A DNA stretch of 56,413 nt from HGM05190 sp964394205 (lineage in GTDB: Bacteria > Bacteroidota > Bacteroidia > Bacteroidales > Muribaculaceae). Below the pieces are notes generated by a model. That model was given only the letters and a program-made list of their open reading frames with translations. It was not told the origin of the DNA and made no database searches. The translations under genes and the position numbers were made by a program. Each line of letters starts with the position of its first letter. Position 1 is the stretch's first letter. Positions 17,701-26,304 of the stretch are shown here, piece by piece. The stretch is taken from the NCBI GenBank assembly GCA_964394205.1, contig CAYMVS010000008.1, positions 1 through 56,413 on the forward strand. Direction: 5' to 3'.

Positions 17701-19345
17701 AGTCAAATTTGCAGGGCAGGGATGTGCCTTGACCAAGCACCATGGGCGATGTCTCGGCGGGCAATCCCTCGCGACCGTCACAGAGGGCGGTCACCTGGTA
17801 GTAATAATTGTCGGCAGCCACGTTGACGGGGTCGGTCACAGTGGTGGCGCTGATGCCGTCGGCAATGATGTCGATGCCGGGGAAGCGCACCACGCGGTAT
17901 CTCACCTTGGCGGGGTCAACATAGCCGTCATTGCGGCCGGTGGTGGGGGCTGTCCATGAGATGACGGCCTCGCCGGCGGCATTTTTGGTCACCTTGAGGT
18001 TGGTCACGGGCGCTGGCGCGTCGAGACCCACATATTTTGACAGACCCAGGCGCGGGCCGTTGCCGGCGGCATTGGCCACGGTGGTGGTGAAGTTGTGGAT
18101 ACCCTCGTCAAGGGTCACCTCGAGCTCCACTTTCTCGCCGGGAGCGACACTCTTGGAGAGCCGTTCAGTGCCGTCGACACTGATGGTGACGGTCATATTT
18201 CCGCTCAGCCGGGTGCCTCCATAGTTGAGAGTGGGGGCGTTGAGGGAGACGATGCCCGTGTGGCTGTCGGCCACAAAGGTGGCGGTGAAATTGTCGGCCT
18301 TTGCCGGGGCTTCGGGAGCCACCTCGGGGTTGGGGATATACAGGCCGGCATACTCCTCGTTGGCACCAAACTGAGTGGTGAGCGAGGCGTTGCCGGTGGT
18401 GACATCGACCTCATAGAGGCCGGTGGCGCCGCTTGTCTCGACAGCCGCCCAGTAGAGACGGTCGGTCACCGGGTCAAAGGCCATTGACTGGACATAGTTG
18501 GTGTTGAGGCCGGTGCTTCCGATCTCGGTGCAGTCGCCGGTCTCTTTGTTGACACGATACAGGCGCGCGTCCTGCCCCTTTGAGATGGCATAGAGCTCGC
18601 CGCTGTGGTTGAACGCCAGGGCTATCATGGCCGGGATGCGGGCAAGGGGGGTGACAAACCCCGTGTCGTGGTCGACGAGCGACAGCGAGGGGTAATATTT
18701 GGTTATCAACCCCTCGTCGTCGAGCGGCTGCTCGATGTATGACAGGGCGTAGATGAGCCCCGTGGTGGGGTCGTAGGCAAGGTCGTTGGTGATTTGGCTC
18801 TGGTTGAAGTCGCTGTCAAGCATGCCGTGTATCACCTTTGACATGGTGCCGGTGGTGAAGTCATATTTGCAGAACGTCGAGAAGGTGTAGCCCATCTCGT
18901 CGGTGTAAACGTATGAGTTCCAGTAATACATGTTGCCGGCGTAGGTGGCGCCGCCATTGGCGTCGTAGGCCTCGACGGGCACCACCAGGGTGGGCTTGAC
19001 GTAGGCGGCGGCCGGGAACGAGTAGATGCCATAAGATGGCGAGCCGACCCAGGCCGACGAGTATATCATACTGCCATATATCAATGTGCCGTCGCCCGGC
19101 ACACGCGTCGGCGCCTGCTGTTGCCTTAACGGCACGGTCGCCTCGTGCAGTGTGCCCCCCTTGTGTTGACCAAGCGAGAACACCGGCTGCCCGGCGCGGC
19201 TGTGGTTGCCCTGTCGTGGCGCGGGCTGTGTCTTCTCGACAGGCAGCGCGCGGTGGCTGTCAAAAATCCCCCTGACGGGACCTACGGCCAATGCCGCGGT
19301 CGCCGCCAGCGAGATGATTGTTGCTGTTATCAAGTGTTTTTTCAT
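14717..19345 (-). CDS. very large secreted multidomain protein (propeller-like region, Fn3 and cleaved-adhesin domains, sorting tail)
   Basis: A 1542-residue exported protein of unknown substrate. A signal peptide (HLITATIISLAATAALA) is followed by a region with propeller-like repeats (NDLAYDPTTGLIYALSY, QSMAFDPVTDRLYWAAV), several fibronectin-III-like modules (VTNLKVTKNAAGEAVISWTA and similar), two gingipain-type cleaved-adhesin/choice-of-anchor-J jelly rolls (PADDWLITPSFKVQQGKKYR, NDDWIISPEVFGG) and a final β-domain ending VAVTPGIYIVSVDSRVFKVIV. That end resembles the type A C-terminal sorting signal of type IX secretion. It lies 52 bp downstream of a smaller protein with the same modules, probably in one operon. 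Role inferred: cell-surface adhesin or glycan-binding scaffold. Confidence 0.85.
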   Translation of the reverse strand: MKKHLITATIISLAATAALAVGPVRGIFDSHRALPVEKTQPAPRQGNHSRAGQPVFSLGQHKGGTLHEATVPLRQQQAPTRVPGDGTLIYGSMIYSSAWVGSPSYGIYSFPAAAYVKPTLVVPVEAYDANGGATYAGNMYYWNSYVYTDEMGYTFSTFCKYDFTTGTMSKVIHGMLDSDFNQSQITNDLAYDPTTGLIYALSYIEQPLDDEGLITKYYPSLSLVDHDTGFVTPLARIPAMIALAFNHSGELYAISKGQDARLYRVNKETGDCTEIGSTGLNTNYVQSMAFDPVTDRLYWAAVETSGATGLYEVDVTTGNASLTTQFGANEEYAGLYIPNPEVAPEAPAKADNFTATFVADSHTGIVSLNAPTLNYGGTRLSGNMTVTISVDGTERLSKSVAPGEKVELEVTLDEGIHNFTTTVANAAGNGPRLGLSKYVGLDAPAPVTNLKVTKNAAGEAVISWTAPTTGRNDGYVDPAKVRYRVVRFPGIDIIADGISATTVTDPVNVAADNYYYQVTALCDGREGLPAETSPMVLGQGTSLPCKFDFATEEQFKLFTVIDANNDWDAQYHWGGWMYAPSFTYTADEGPAAVYGYSPEGPADDWLITPSFKVQQGKKYRLTYTMWTRGQEEKLEVTAGAQNDIASQSVITPMASYKHKERKVFTQDFTATATGNYHVGFHITSAKKQYYLFITDIMIDEVPDDTAPAAVGSLKAEAGARGDMSATITLTAPTTSMAGTALTVLDRIDIYRGNSVTPCHTFTAPRPGETLTWTDTDPQHGFNTYRVVATAGGKAGAKSEATVFVGYDLPVAPADVKVTVTGDSQPVITWTAPTEGINGGYVNPDELTYAIYRLGDESALLSARVKGTSFTDADLDGNRMQYYVGYEVVPVSAAGQGDYAVTDMIVFGKPYEGVFRESFADMSVSSNPWLMYRIKGNQNLWGIFSAGSSPACSPADGDGGLVTFQSTMGRPGDEGRLVSPKLSVATLKSPVLSFYVYLNASEEALYGDELFQDRLIPEVILPDESVIALGEPILVDNTLGSGWLKYSYDLTDLKGEDYFKLSFHGIADYGQDINLDLIRITNLINNDMRLYSFTGPSAVRAGQSGTYSATVYNGGAQAAAGYTVALYSNGTKIAQQQGSCQSGEYATYEFTVPYSTEQENRSFSLQAVVEWDDDEIPSNNGSELVTTRVTAPVLPEIKTLEGAVEGDNNIRLAWDEPSALRVNDSFEDYTAFGISNIGDYTLVDADKGFTYGFSDIYFPNTGQAQSFMVFNPVSLGIVMKSPLFPDAFDPHTGNQVLACFQAVDATTGQSLKNDDWIISPEVFGGQTVRLYAKAGDVMQGVDQFEVLYSTTDKSTSSFTALSQVISTDQNWTVHEFVLPADARYFAIHCVSDDAFVLYIDDLSYVARCVSSPLELTGYRVYRDGVAIADIAKDTFTYLDTALADGKYSYKVTAVYGGGRESAPTETVEVQIGQSGIDESLAETVKVIATRGTITVTCPDSAKVLIADTAGVTVHAGTGDATVAVTPGIYIVSVDSRVFKVIVR

Positions 19346-19397
19346 CCTTTAATTTGGTTTTAGGCTTTAACTTATTGAGCGAATATTCAATAAACGC

Positions 19398-21791
19398 TTA
19401 TTTGCGCAGTTTTAGTGTCTTGCCGCCGGTTTTTACAATGTAGATGCCGGGAGCAAAATTGTCAAGAGTCATGTCGGTGGTCACGCCGAGCGAGCGACCC
19501 TGCAGGTCAAACACCTCGACCGGGGTGGCCTCGATGGCCTCGACAGCCTCGATGCCGGTCAGAGCGCTCTCCACCATCGTCATCGACAGCGAGCGGACGG
19601 TCATGGTGCCCTCTGAGCCATCCGACGTTGTCCTGATGGCGAGACGGGGATAGATGTCGCCTATACCGTAGGCCGGGGCGCGCAGCTGTTGTGTCTCCAC
19701 TACCGGGAATTTGAAATTGACGGTTTGGGGCGTTTCAGAGGTGGGAGCAATGCCATCTTCAACAATGTCGCATATAAACTCGGTTGGCTCGGTGGTGTCG
19801 ACAAGACCTATCGAGAAGTGGGAGTTGCCCGTCGCCGAGATGATATTGTAGGTCAGTGTAAACTCGGTGGCACCGTTCATGTAAAGGGGATTTGAGATAA
19901 TCCAGGCATCAGTGGCGCCGTTTTTGTTTATCCACAGACCGGCGGGCCTGAATGTCCATTTGCCGGTGCTGTATCCTTGGCCCGGGCCATAGAATGTTGT
20001 CCAGTTTTCAGCAAATTCATCGGGAGTCAGGTTGGTCACTGTCGGTGTCCAGGGCATGCTCTCGGGGAGATCGGCTTTTGCCACGGTGACCGTGGCGGCC
20101 TCTGAGAGCGCGCTCCAGGTGTTGCCGGCAAATGCCTGCACGGCGTAGGTGTACTCGCCCGGCTTGACATTGACATCGGTGTAGGTGGTGGCGGCCCCGT
20201 CGAGGGTGGCAATCTCCTCGCCGTCGCGTGTCACCTTAACAGCAGTGATCTCGACGCCATCCTCAAAGGGGAGACCCTCGGTGCTCTCGTTGAGCAGTTT
20301 CCATGTTAACTCAACATTTTGAGTACCGGTGTCGACTGCCGTCAGGTCGTAGGGAGCTGCCGGCTCAAACTTCACGGCGTCGCTGTACTCCTCGAGCTCA
20401 AAGGCCGAGATGCCAAAACGCTGGCTGAAGCGGCCCGAGACATGAAACAGAACGTATGTCGGGCCGTCACCCTTGAGGCCTTCAATTTCGTTTGGTACCC
20501 ATCCACTGCCGCTGGTGTCGTTGCTGAGATCGCTCAAGCTGTAAACCGGGGTGCCGGCTATGATTTGAGCAGCGGTAGATGCATCGGGCTTGACGGGCGA
20601 GAGGTAAACGTCAAAATGCTCCACATAGAAAGGTTTCGACCAATACTGATACTGGAATTTGACGCGGTAAGATTTGTCGGCTTTGAAGTCAAAAACGGGC
20701 GAGATGAGCCAGGTGTCAACATTATCAGTTCCTGAATAGGACCAAATACTTGCCGAGTTTGTGTAGCCGGTGGGTTTATTTGAATTGTCGGTAAAACCGG
20801 GTGAAACCGGGGTATATGTGCTCCACTCGCTAAAGTCGATACCGCTTGGGGCATAGACAAAGGGCCCGACATAACCCGACGAAACCTCGTCGGAGGGTTT
20901 GCTCTCGGCAGTGGCTGTCAGAGCGGCCACTTTGTAGGAGTGCACGCCAGGGGTCAGTCCGGTGAGTTCGGAGTCCTGCCACGCGGTCACGGCCCCTTCA
21001 AGAGTCGCGATAAGCTCGCCGTCGCGCCACACCTTTACACCCGTCACGGCATTGTCGCCGGTCAGCGCGTCGCCGTTGGTGTCGACGGTGGGGAGTGTCC
21101 ATGACAGGTCGACAATCATCAAGGCATCGGCTCCGGCAACGGCCCGGAGATCGGTTGGGGCAAGCGGCTTGGCTATATTGTCAACCTCCTGCACGTTGAT
21201 AGCGCCGACATAGACATAACCCGAGGGGTCATCGTCGGCCACCGCCGAGTTTTGGAACGAGAGAAAATAGGTGCCGTCGGCGGTCGGTACAAATGCCTCC
21301 TCGACCTGTGTCCACACGGTAGGGAGCGAGGTGGTTGCCGACAGCGGGGTTGTGCCCTTGAGAGTGTTGGCGGCCGATGAACCGCCCTTAACCGGGTCGG
21401 TGGTGCTCACCCACGATTTGAACGTCATCGCCCTGGGAGATGACATGAATTTGTATTGATATTTGACTATATAGGTTACCCCGGCCTTCATCTGTAACCC
21501 CGGGCTGCGAAGCCACGCGTTTGTGTCATCGCCATACCATGAACTGCCCGGCTCGTTTCTAAAGGAGCCACCATAACCATCGGGCTTTTGAGCCGTGTTT
21601 GTGCCGAAATTATTTCCACCAGAATAATAACGGGTGGTCCAATCATTGTCGGTGGCTCCTGACCATCCCTTAATGGTGTATGCCGCGGTCGGGTTCCAAA
21701 GACCGTCGTCGAGCGTAGAAAAGTCGACCGCCGCGCGGGCCGCCACAGAGCACAGCACCAGGGCGGCGAGCAGAGTGTAAAAATGTTTCAT
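19398..21791 (-). CDS. secreted choice-of-anchor-J/Fn3 protein with type A sorting tail
   Basis: A 797-residue exported protein. The signal peptide is MKHFYTLLAALVLCSVAARA. Jelly-roll modules of cleaved-adhesin type can be seen from the repeated pattern of aromatic strand, NDWTTRYYSGG, and later VDTWLISPVFDFKADKSYRVKF and DAWIISNPLYMNGATEFTL. They alternate with fibronectin-III-like linkers (PTDLRAVAGADALMIVDLSWTL, YDLTAVDTGTQNVELTW). The C-terminus VEVFDLQGRSLG...FAPGIYIVKTGGKTLKLRK is a clear type IX type A tail. It leads the two-gene unit with the 1542-residue protein. Ligand unknown. Confidence 0.88.
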   Translation of the reverse strand: MKHFYTLLAALVLCSVAARAAVDFSTLDDGLWNPTAAYTIKGWSGATDNDWTTRYYSGGNNFGTNTAQKPDGYGGSFRNEPGSSWYGDDTNAWLRSPGLQMKAGVTYIVKYQYKFMSSPRAMTFKSWVSTTDPVKGGSSAANTLKGTTPLSATTSLPTVWTQVEEAFVPTADGTYFLSFQNSAVADDDPSGYVYVGAINVQEVDNIAKPLAPTDLRAVAGADALMIVDLSWTLPTVDTNGDALTGDNAVTGVKVWRDGELIATLEGAVTAWQDSELTGLTPGVHSYKVAALTATAESKPSDEVSSGYVGPFVYAPSGIDFSEWSTYTPVSPGFTDNSNKPTGYTNSASIWSYSGTDNVDTWLISPVFDFKADKSYRVKFQYQYWSKPFYVEHFDVYLSPVKPDASTAAQIIAGTPVYSLSDLSNDTSGSGWVPNEIEGLKGDGPTYVLFHVSGRFSQRFGISAFELEEYSDAVKFEPAAPYDLTAVDTGTQNVELTWKLLNESTEGLPFEDGVEITAVKVTRDGEEIATLDGAATTYTDVNVKPGEYTYAVQAFAGNTWSALSEAATVTVAKADLPESMPWTPTVTNLTPDEFAENWTTFYGPGQGYSTGKWTFRPAGLWINKNGATDAWIISNPLYMNGATEFTLTYNIISATGNSHFSIGLVDTTEPTEFICDIVEDGIAPTSETPQTVNFKFPVVETQQLRAPAYGIGDIYPRLAIRTTSDGSEGTMTVRSLSMTMVESALTGIEAVEAIEATPVEVFDLQGRSLGVTTDMTLDNFAPGIYIVKTGGKTLKLRK

Positions 21792-21838
21792 GCCGATTAT
21801 TGTTTGTGTTAATGATTATCAATTGGTGTGGAAAAATG

Positions 21839-21872
21839 CAAAGATAGTAATTATTTTGCAATTTGACACAAA
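21839..21872 (-). promoter_or_regulatory. promoter of the two large secreted-protein genes
   Basis: The minus strand reads TTTG (21869-21872), 22 bp, TATCTTTG (21839-21846), followed by a leader of about 45 bases to the ATG at 21791. Confidence 0.65.
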
Positions 21873-21981
21873 TTCAATAAAAATACACACATTTTGTCGC
21901 CGTTTCTTGTTTTCTTATGTCGCGTGAATAGATCGGTGACCTGATAGATGCCACCCTCATCACACCTATGCCGCTACCATG

Positions 21982-21997
21982 ACATCGCCTCTCGCGA
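21982..21997 (+). repeat. short fragment matching the first hairpin of the dispersed 96-bp repeat
   Basis: ACATCGCCTCTCGCGA is identical to 16 bases in the copy at 50143-50238, after which the match ends. It may be a decayed copy. It sits just downstream of the SGNH hydrolase gene. Confidence 0.4.
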
Positions 21998-22016
21998 TTC
22001 AGCCGGCGACAGGCTC

Positions 22017-22676
22017 TTAAAGTTTTTGTTTCATGCGGCGGTAGGTGAACGACTTGCCGCGAATCATCTTGCTCTTTACGGGGCGGTTGAGCGACTGAAA
22101 CTGGATGCTTTTGTTCTGCTTGAGCCAGTCGACCAGGCGGTCGGTCCAGGTGATGACGCCGGCGCGCGTGGGGTGGGGGTTGGTACTGCTCTGTCGGGGC
22201 AGGGTGAGAGCCGAGCTGTTGAAATAGCGTGTCGGCCCCAGGCGCGTGGCGAGCATATTGTTGAGTTTCTCACCCTTTCCTTTACCGGGCCACGTTGGGG
22301 GGCCGACCCACACCAACTTGCGGTTGCCAACGGCCGCCACAATCTTGTCAACATATCCCTTGAGGGTTGTCTCGGGTCGTGCCTCGAGCAACTCGTTAAG
22401 ACCCAGGCTGATAAAGACCGCGTCGGGGTTCTCCTTGTCGATTATCGACTTCAGTTTGGCCGACTGTCCCCACTTGCGTATCGTCGAGCCGTCCCACATC
22501 ACGGTGGCAACCTCAAAGCCGTTCTCGGCGCCGTAGGCATTAAGGCGGTCGGCAAGCCACCCCGTCATGGAGTCGCCAATGTAGAGCACTTTTTTGACAG
22601 GCGTGGCCTGTGCCTGGTGGGGCTGAATGGCAACGAGTGCTATCAGTGCTATTATCAGTGCTGCGATTTTTTTCAT
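22017..22676 (-). CDS. secreted SGNH/GDSL-family hydrolase
   Basis: A 219-residue exported esterase-like protein. After the signal peptide (MKKIAALIIALIALVAIQPHQAQA) block I is VLYIGDSMTGW with nucleophile Ser36, block III SLGLNELLEA supplies the Asn, and block V NPHPTRAG supplies the His, in order and at normal spacing. The ATG at 22676 starts the signal peptide and lies 10 bp after the PatB stop. An earlier in-frame ATG at 22715 would overlap that gene without adding a sensible sequence. It is the last gene of the DUF3737-MATE-PatB operon. The substrate, perhaps an acetylated glycan, is not shown by sequence. Confidence 0.85.
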   Translation of the reverse strand: MKKIAALIIALIALVAIQPHQAQATPVKKVLYIGDSMTGWLADRLNAYGAENGFEVATVMWDGSTIRKWGQSAKLKSIIDKENPDAVFISLGLNELLEARPETTLKGYVDKIVAAVGNRKLVWVGPPTWPGKGKGEKLNNMLATRLGPTRYFNSSALTLPRQSSTNPHPTRAGVITWTDRLVDWLKQNKSIQFQSLNRPVKSKMIRGKSFTYRRMKQKL

Positions 22677-22686
22677 AGTCAAGTGG

Positions 22687-23853
22687 TTAGCGGTTGGTGG
22701 ATAGGTTGGAGACAAATCGGGCCAGGCGGTTCAACCCCTCGAGCATGACGGCGCGGGGGCAGGCTATATTGATGCGCATAAAACCGTCGGTGCCATACAT
22801 CGTGCCGGCGTTGAGCCAAAGTCTCTCGGTGTCGAGCAGTTGTCGCTCGAGATCATCGGAGCTGATGTGCAACGCCCGGCAGTCGACCCACACAAGGTAG
22901 GTGCCCTCAAGGTTGACCAACGGGAGCATAGGTAGATGTCGGTCAAAGAAATCACTGAGAGCCTTGTAGTTGTCATAAAGATAGACCTTCAGCTCCTCGA
23001 GCCACGCCTCGCCGCGGGTGTAGGCCGCGATGAGTGCCTCGACTCCAAAGGGGTTGACGTCACACACCTCGTTGATGTTGATGGCGCGGTCGATGCGCGC
23101 TCTCAACCGGGGGTCGGCACAGATGATGTTGGCAATCTGCAACCCGGCGATGTTGAACGCTTTTGAGGGGCTGCAGCAGGTCACCGACCCGAGGGCACAC
23201 TCGTCGCTGAGCGAGGCAAACGGCGTGTAGGGGTGACCCGGGAAGGTCAGCTCACAGTGTATCTCGTCGCTGACCACCAACACCCCGTGGCGCCGGCATA
23301 TCTCGCCGAGCCGCGACAGCTCGTCGCGGGTCCACACACGCCCCGCCGGGTTGTGGGGATTGCACAGCAGGAACAGCCTGGCCCGAGGGTCGGCGGCTTT
23401 GCGCTCAAAATCGTCAAAGTCAATTGAGTAGGTCGCGTCGCGATAGAGCAGGGGGCTGTCGAGCACATCACAGTCGTTGTTGCGTATCGACGAGAAAAAA
23501 CAATTGTAGACAGGCGTCTGCACGATCACCTTGTCGCCGGGCTTTGTGGCAGCTTTTATTATAGCCGAGAGAGCCGGGACCACGCCGCTGGTGTAGATTA
23601 CACTCTCGCGGGCGATGGTCAGCCCGTGGCGACGGCCAAACCAGTCGATGAGCGCCCGGTAGTAGGCCTCGGGGACGCGGGTGTAGCCAAACACACCGTG
23701 GGCCACACGACGCTCCAGGGCCTCGATGATGGCCGGGGCTGTCGGGAAGTCCATGTCGGCGACCCACATGGGGAGTATCGCCGGGTCGTCGGCCGAGTCC
23801 CACTTATAGGAATTGGTGCCGCGTCGGGGCACTATTTTGTCAAAATCAGTCAT
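22687..23853 (-). CDS. MalY/PatB-family pyridoxal-phosphate C-S lyase (putative cystathionine β-lyase)
   Basis: A 388-residue cytoplasmic fold-type I PLP enzyme. PatB/MalY enzymes cleave cystathionine or cysteine conjugates to pyruvate, ammonia and a thiol. Family features visible: ILPMWVADMDFPTAPAI near the start, VIYTSGVVPALSAIIKA, QTPVYNCFFSSI, LLCNPHNPAGRVWTRDEL, VVSDEIHCELTFPG and the PLP lysine in CCSPSKAFNIAGLQ. Length is normal. Its ATG overlaps the stop of the MATE gene by 4 bp (ATGA), so the two are translationally coupled. Pairing with an exporter hints at export of a product or a xenobiotic conjugate. That link is inference. Confidence 0.92.
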   Translation of the reverse strand: MTDFDKIVPRRGTNSYKWDSADDPAILPMWVADMDFPTAPAIIEALERRVAHGVFGYTRVPEAYYRALIDWFGRRHGLTIARESVIYTSGVVPALSAIIKAATKPGDKVIVQTPVYNCFFSSIRNNDCDVLDSPLLYRDATYSIDFDDFERKAADPRARLFLLCNPHNPAGRVWTRDELSRLGEICRRHGVLVVSDEIHCELTFPGHPYTPFASLSDECALGSVTCCSPSKAFNIAGLQIANIICADPRLRARIDRAININEVCDVNPFGVEALIAAYTRGEAWLEELKVYLYDNYKALSDFFDRHLPMLPLVNLEGTYLVWVDCRALHISSDDLERQLLDTERLWLNAGTMYGTDGFMRINIACPRAVMLEGLNRLARFVSNLSTNR

Positions 23854-25277
23854 TTGGGTTGAGGTTTATATTTTTTTAGCCAGCTTTTGCTGTAAAGACG
23901 CCACAGGAAGATGCCCCCCCTGAAACAGAGCTCGATACACATGGCCACCCATACTCCTTTGAGCCCCATGACCGGGGCGAGGATGGCGGCGAGAGTGAGG
24001 CGCACGGCCCAGATGCTGCCCAGATTCATGCACGAGGGGATGAGTGTGTCGCCCGCCCCGACAAAAACGCCGTAAGACACGATCGCTGCCGCAAACATCG
24101 GCTCGGCCCACGCCTCGACGCGCAGGGCCATCACCCCGAGCTGCTGCACATTGATGTCGGGGGTGAAAAAAGACATCATCAGCGGCGCTGCAAGATACAT
24201 GATGACACCCATGAGCGACATCACGATCATGCCCGACCACACCGTGATGGTGGCAAATCGTTTTGTCAGGTCGATGCGCCCGGCACCCAGCGACTGCCCG
24301 ACCAGGGTTGTCGCCGCCTCGCCTATGCCATAGCCGGGCATGTAGCAGAGGCTCTCGGCGGTGATGGCAAACGCGTTGGCGGCGATGGCAAAGGTGCCTA
24401 AAGGCGCCACAATCATGGTCACCAGAATCTGGGCGCCACACATGATGGCATGCTCGCCGGCGATAGGGAGGCCTATAACCGAGGCGCGCCTGAGCACCGG
24501 CCGCGTCGGGATGGCGCTCCCTTTGGAGCCGCGCAGGTTGAGCTGGGGCGAGCGTTGCCACAGATACCACAGCATCGCCACTCCGACCACAAGCTCGGCG
24601 AGCACCGTGCCGATGGCCGCTCCGGCCACTCCAAGGCCTGCCCCCGGGATGGTGAGGCCCAGAATGTGATGGTCGGGGAAGATGAAAAACCAGTTGAACA
24701 CCACGTCGAGCACACACATCAACACGTTCAGCATGCCCGGCACAAACATATTGCCGCTGCAGCGCAACACCGCCCCCGCCAGGTAGCCTACCTGAAAGAC
24801 GGGGAGCGACAGCGAGAAGATGAAGAAGTAGATGGAGGCATCGGCATTGATTGACTCGTTGCCCCCCAGCCATCGGGGCAAGCCGCCGCTGATGGCCACG
24901 CCGACGGCGGCGAGAACCACGCTGAAGATGATGACCGACGTCAATGCCTGGCGCACGATCGATTGGGCTTCCTCCTTGCGCGAGGCCCCGATGAGATGGG
25001 CCACCTGCACCGAGAATCCGGTCGACACCGACGAGCATAGCCCCCAGAAGAGCCACGTGGTGGTCGAGATGAGCCCTATCGAGGCCGAGGCCTCGGCACC
25101 CAGGCTCCCGACCATCGCCGCGTCGATATACTGCATGATGATGGCCGACACCTGAGCCACGATCGAGGGCACGCTCAGCAGCATGGTCAGCCGCAGCTGA
25201 TCACGAAGGGTCAATTGTTTGCCGTCGCGTATGAGCGACAGCAGGGCATCAGAGTTTCTTACGGACGATAATTTCAC
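23850..25277 (-). CDS. MATE-family multidrug/metabolite efflux transporter
   Basis: A 475-residue inner-membrane antiporter with the twelve-helix pseudo-symmetric MATE layout. Recognisable segments are TMLLSVPSIVAQVSAIIMQY, DAAMVGSLGAEASASIGLIS, a first-half GSLSVQVAHLIGA-like stretch (FSVQVAHLIGASRKEEA) and the second-half MPGYGIGEAATTLVGQSLGAG. The best start is GTG at 25277, which gives the usual cytoplasmic helix before TM1 but overlaps the 3' end of the DUF3737 gene by 29 bases. The next Met would delete that helix. It is coupled to patB by a 4-bp overlap. Substrate unknown. Confidence 0.92.
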   Translation of the reverse strand: MKLSSVRNSDALLSLIRDGKQLTLRDQLRLTMLLSVPSIVAQVSAIIMQYIDAAMVGSLGAEASASIGLISTTTWLFWGLCSSVSTGFSVQVAHLIGASRKEEAQSIVRQALTSVIIFSVVLAAVGVAISGGLPRWLGGNESINADASIYFFIFSLSLPVFQVGYLAGAVLRCSGNMFVPGMLNVLMCVLDVVFNWFFIFPDHHILGLTIPGAGLGVAGAAIGTVLAELVVGVAMLWYLWQRSPQLNLRGSKGSAIPTRPVLRRASVIGLPIAGEHAIMCGAQILVTMIVAPLGTFAIAANAFAITAESLCYMPGYGIGEAATTLVGQSLGAGRIDLTKRFATITVWSGMIVMSLMGVIMYLAAPLMMSFFTPDINVQQLGVMALRVEAWAEPMFAAAIVSYGVFVGAGDTLIPSCMNLGSIWAVRLTLAAILAPVMGLKGVWVAMCIELCFRGGIFLWRLYSKSWLKKYKPQPK

Positions 25278-26100
25278 AGTCAGCCGGAGCCTTTATGTTT
25301 TTGTCGATAATCAGCTCGCCGATGGCGTCACACTCGAGGCGGCCGCTACGGGGGTTCTTGACCGAGGTGATGGCGCTGTCGACGGTGGCCTCAAGGGTGC
25401 TGTCCTCAAAGGCAAGGTCGGCGTCGGCATCAAAGGTGCAGTGCTCAAGGATGAGGTCGGTGCAGTAACACAGCGGCTGGGTGCCCGAGATGTGGCAGTT
25501 GACCAACCGCAACCGCTTTGAGTGCCATCCCAGATACTCGCCGTTGAGCTTTGAGTTGTAGACGGTCACATCTTCTGTGCCCCAGAAGGCATCTTTTGAG
25601 TCGATGTCGGCGTCGTGTATCTCCACGTCGTGGCAATACTGGAAGGAGTAGTTGCCCTGCTGGCGGTAACGGTTGATGACTATGTGGTGGCTGTGCATAA
25701 ACAGATAGTCGGCATGGGCCACCTCGACATCGGCGAGCCTGACATGGCTGCAGTGCCACATCGTCTCTTGGGCGTCGGGAATCCTGACGCGCTCAAGCCT
25801 GAGGTTGTCCATCTCGCGGAACATCTTGGGAGCCTCGACTAAAGTGTCGGTCATCACCAGGTCGCGCGAGTACCAGAGGGCGGCGCGTGCCCCGGGGGTG
25901 AACAGGCAGTCTTTCACCTTGAAGCCGTCGACATGCCAGAAGGGGTATTTCCCATCAAAGCGGCAGTTGACAGCCTCGATGTTGCGGCAACATTTGAGCG
26001 CCGACTCGCCGGCGTGGATGGTGACACCCTCAAGGCGCAGGTCTTGGGAGGCAAACAGGGGGCGCTCGCCTCCAAACTCTTCATCTTTGATCGTTTCCAT
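25249..26100 (-). CDS. DUF3737-family right-handed β-helix protein
   Basis: A 283-residue cytoplasmic-looking protein with no signal peptide, built of short parallel-β-helix coils: CRNIEAVNCRFDG, VDGFKVKDCLF, SRDLVMTDTLV, MDNLRLERVRI, CHDVEIHDADI, TEDVTVYNSKL, SKRLRLVNCHI, CTDLILEHCTF. The pattern fits DUF3737, whose biochemical role is unknown. METIKDEEFGGERPLF is the canonical family start. An upstream in-frame ATG (26181) was rejected because a TAATTTTG promoter box (26125-26132) lies between. It heads the MATE-PatB-SGNH operon. Confidence 0.87.
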   Translation of the reverse strand: METIKDEEFGGERPLFASQDLRLEGVTIHAGESALKCCRNIEAVNCRFDGKYPFWHVDGFKVKDCLFTPGARAALWYSRDLVMTDTLVEAPKMFREMDNLRLERVRIPDAQETMWHCSHVRLADVEVAHADYLFMHSHHIVINRYRQQGNYSFQYCHDVEIHDADIDSKDAFWGTEDVTVYNSKLNGEYLGWHSKRLRLVNCHISGTQPLCYCTDLILEHCTFDADADLAFEDSTLEATVDSAITSVKNPRSGRLECDAIGELIIDKNIKAPADCEIIVRKKL

Positions 26101-26124
26101 GGTCGGGATGTTTTTTTTACGCTG

Positions 26125-26132
26125 CAAAATTA
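26125..26132 (-). promoter_or_regulatory. -7 box upstream of the DUF3737-MATE-PatB-SGNH operon
   Basis: The minus strand reads TAATTTTG, matching TAnnTTTG, 25 bases before the ATG. The -33 element is poor. Confidence 0.45.
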
Positions 26133-26268
26133 CAACATTCTTATAACATATTTTTAACAAAAAAAGGTCAATGGCTACCAAAAGTCATGAGTTATTAACA
26201 ATTTGGGGCAGTTATAAACAATTGATGTGATTTTGAGGCGGAAGTTTCACCGGGTTGGAGTTTTTTGC

Positions 26269-26276
26269 CATCTTTG
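26269..26276 (+). promoter_or_regulatory. -7-like box upstream of parA
   Basis: CATCTTTG differs from TAnnTTTG at one base and is followed by a leader of about 28 bases to the parA ATG. The -33 match (TTTC, 20 bp upstream) is weak. Confidence 0.4.
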
Positions 26277-26304
26277 CACCCCGATAAAAGAGACTTTGAG
26301 AATT

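Noticed and set aside
21961..22016. A third full copy of the 96-bp repeat downstream of the SGNH hydrolase
   Set aside because: Only 16 bases match exactly and the second hairpin is absent, so it is kept only as a fragment.
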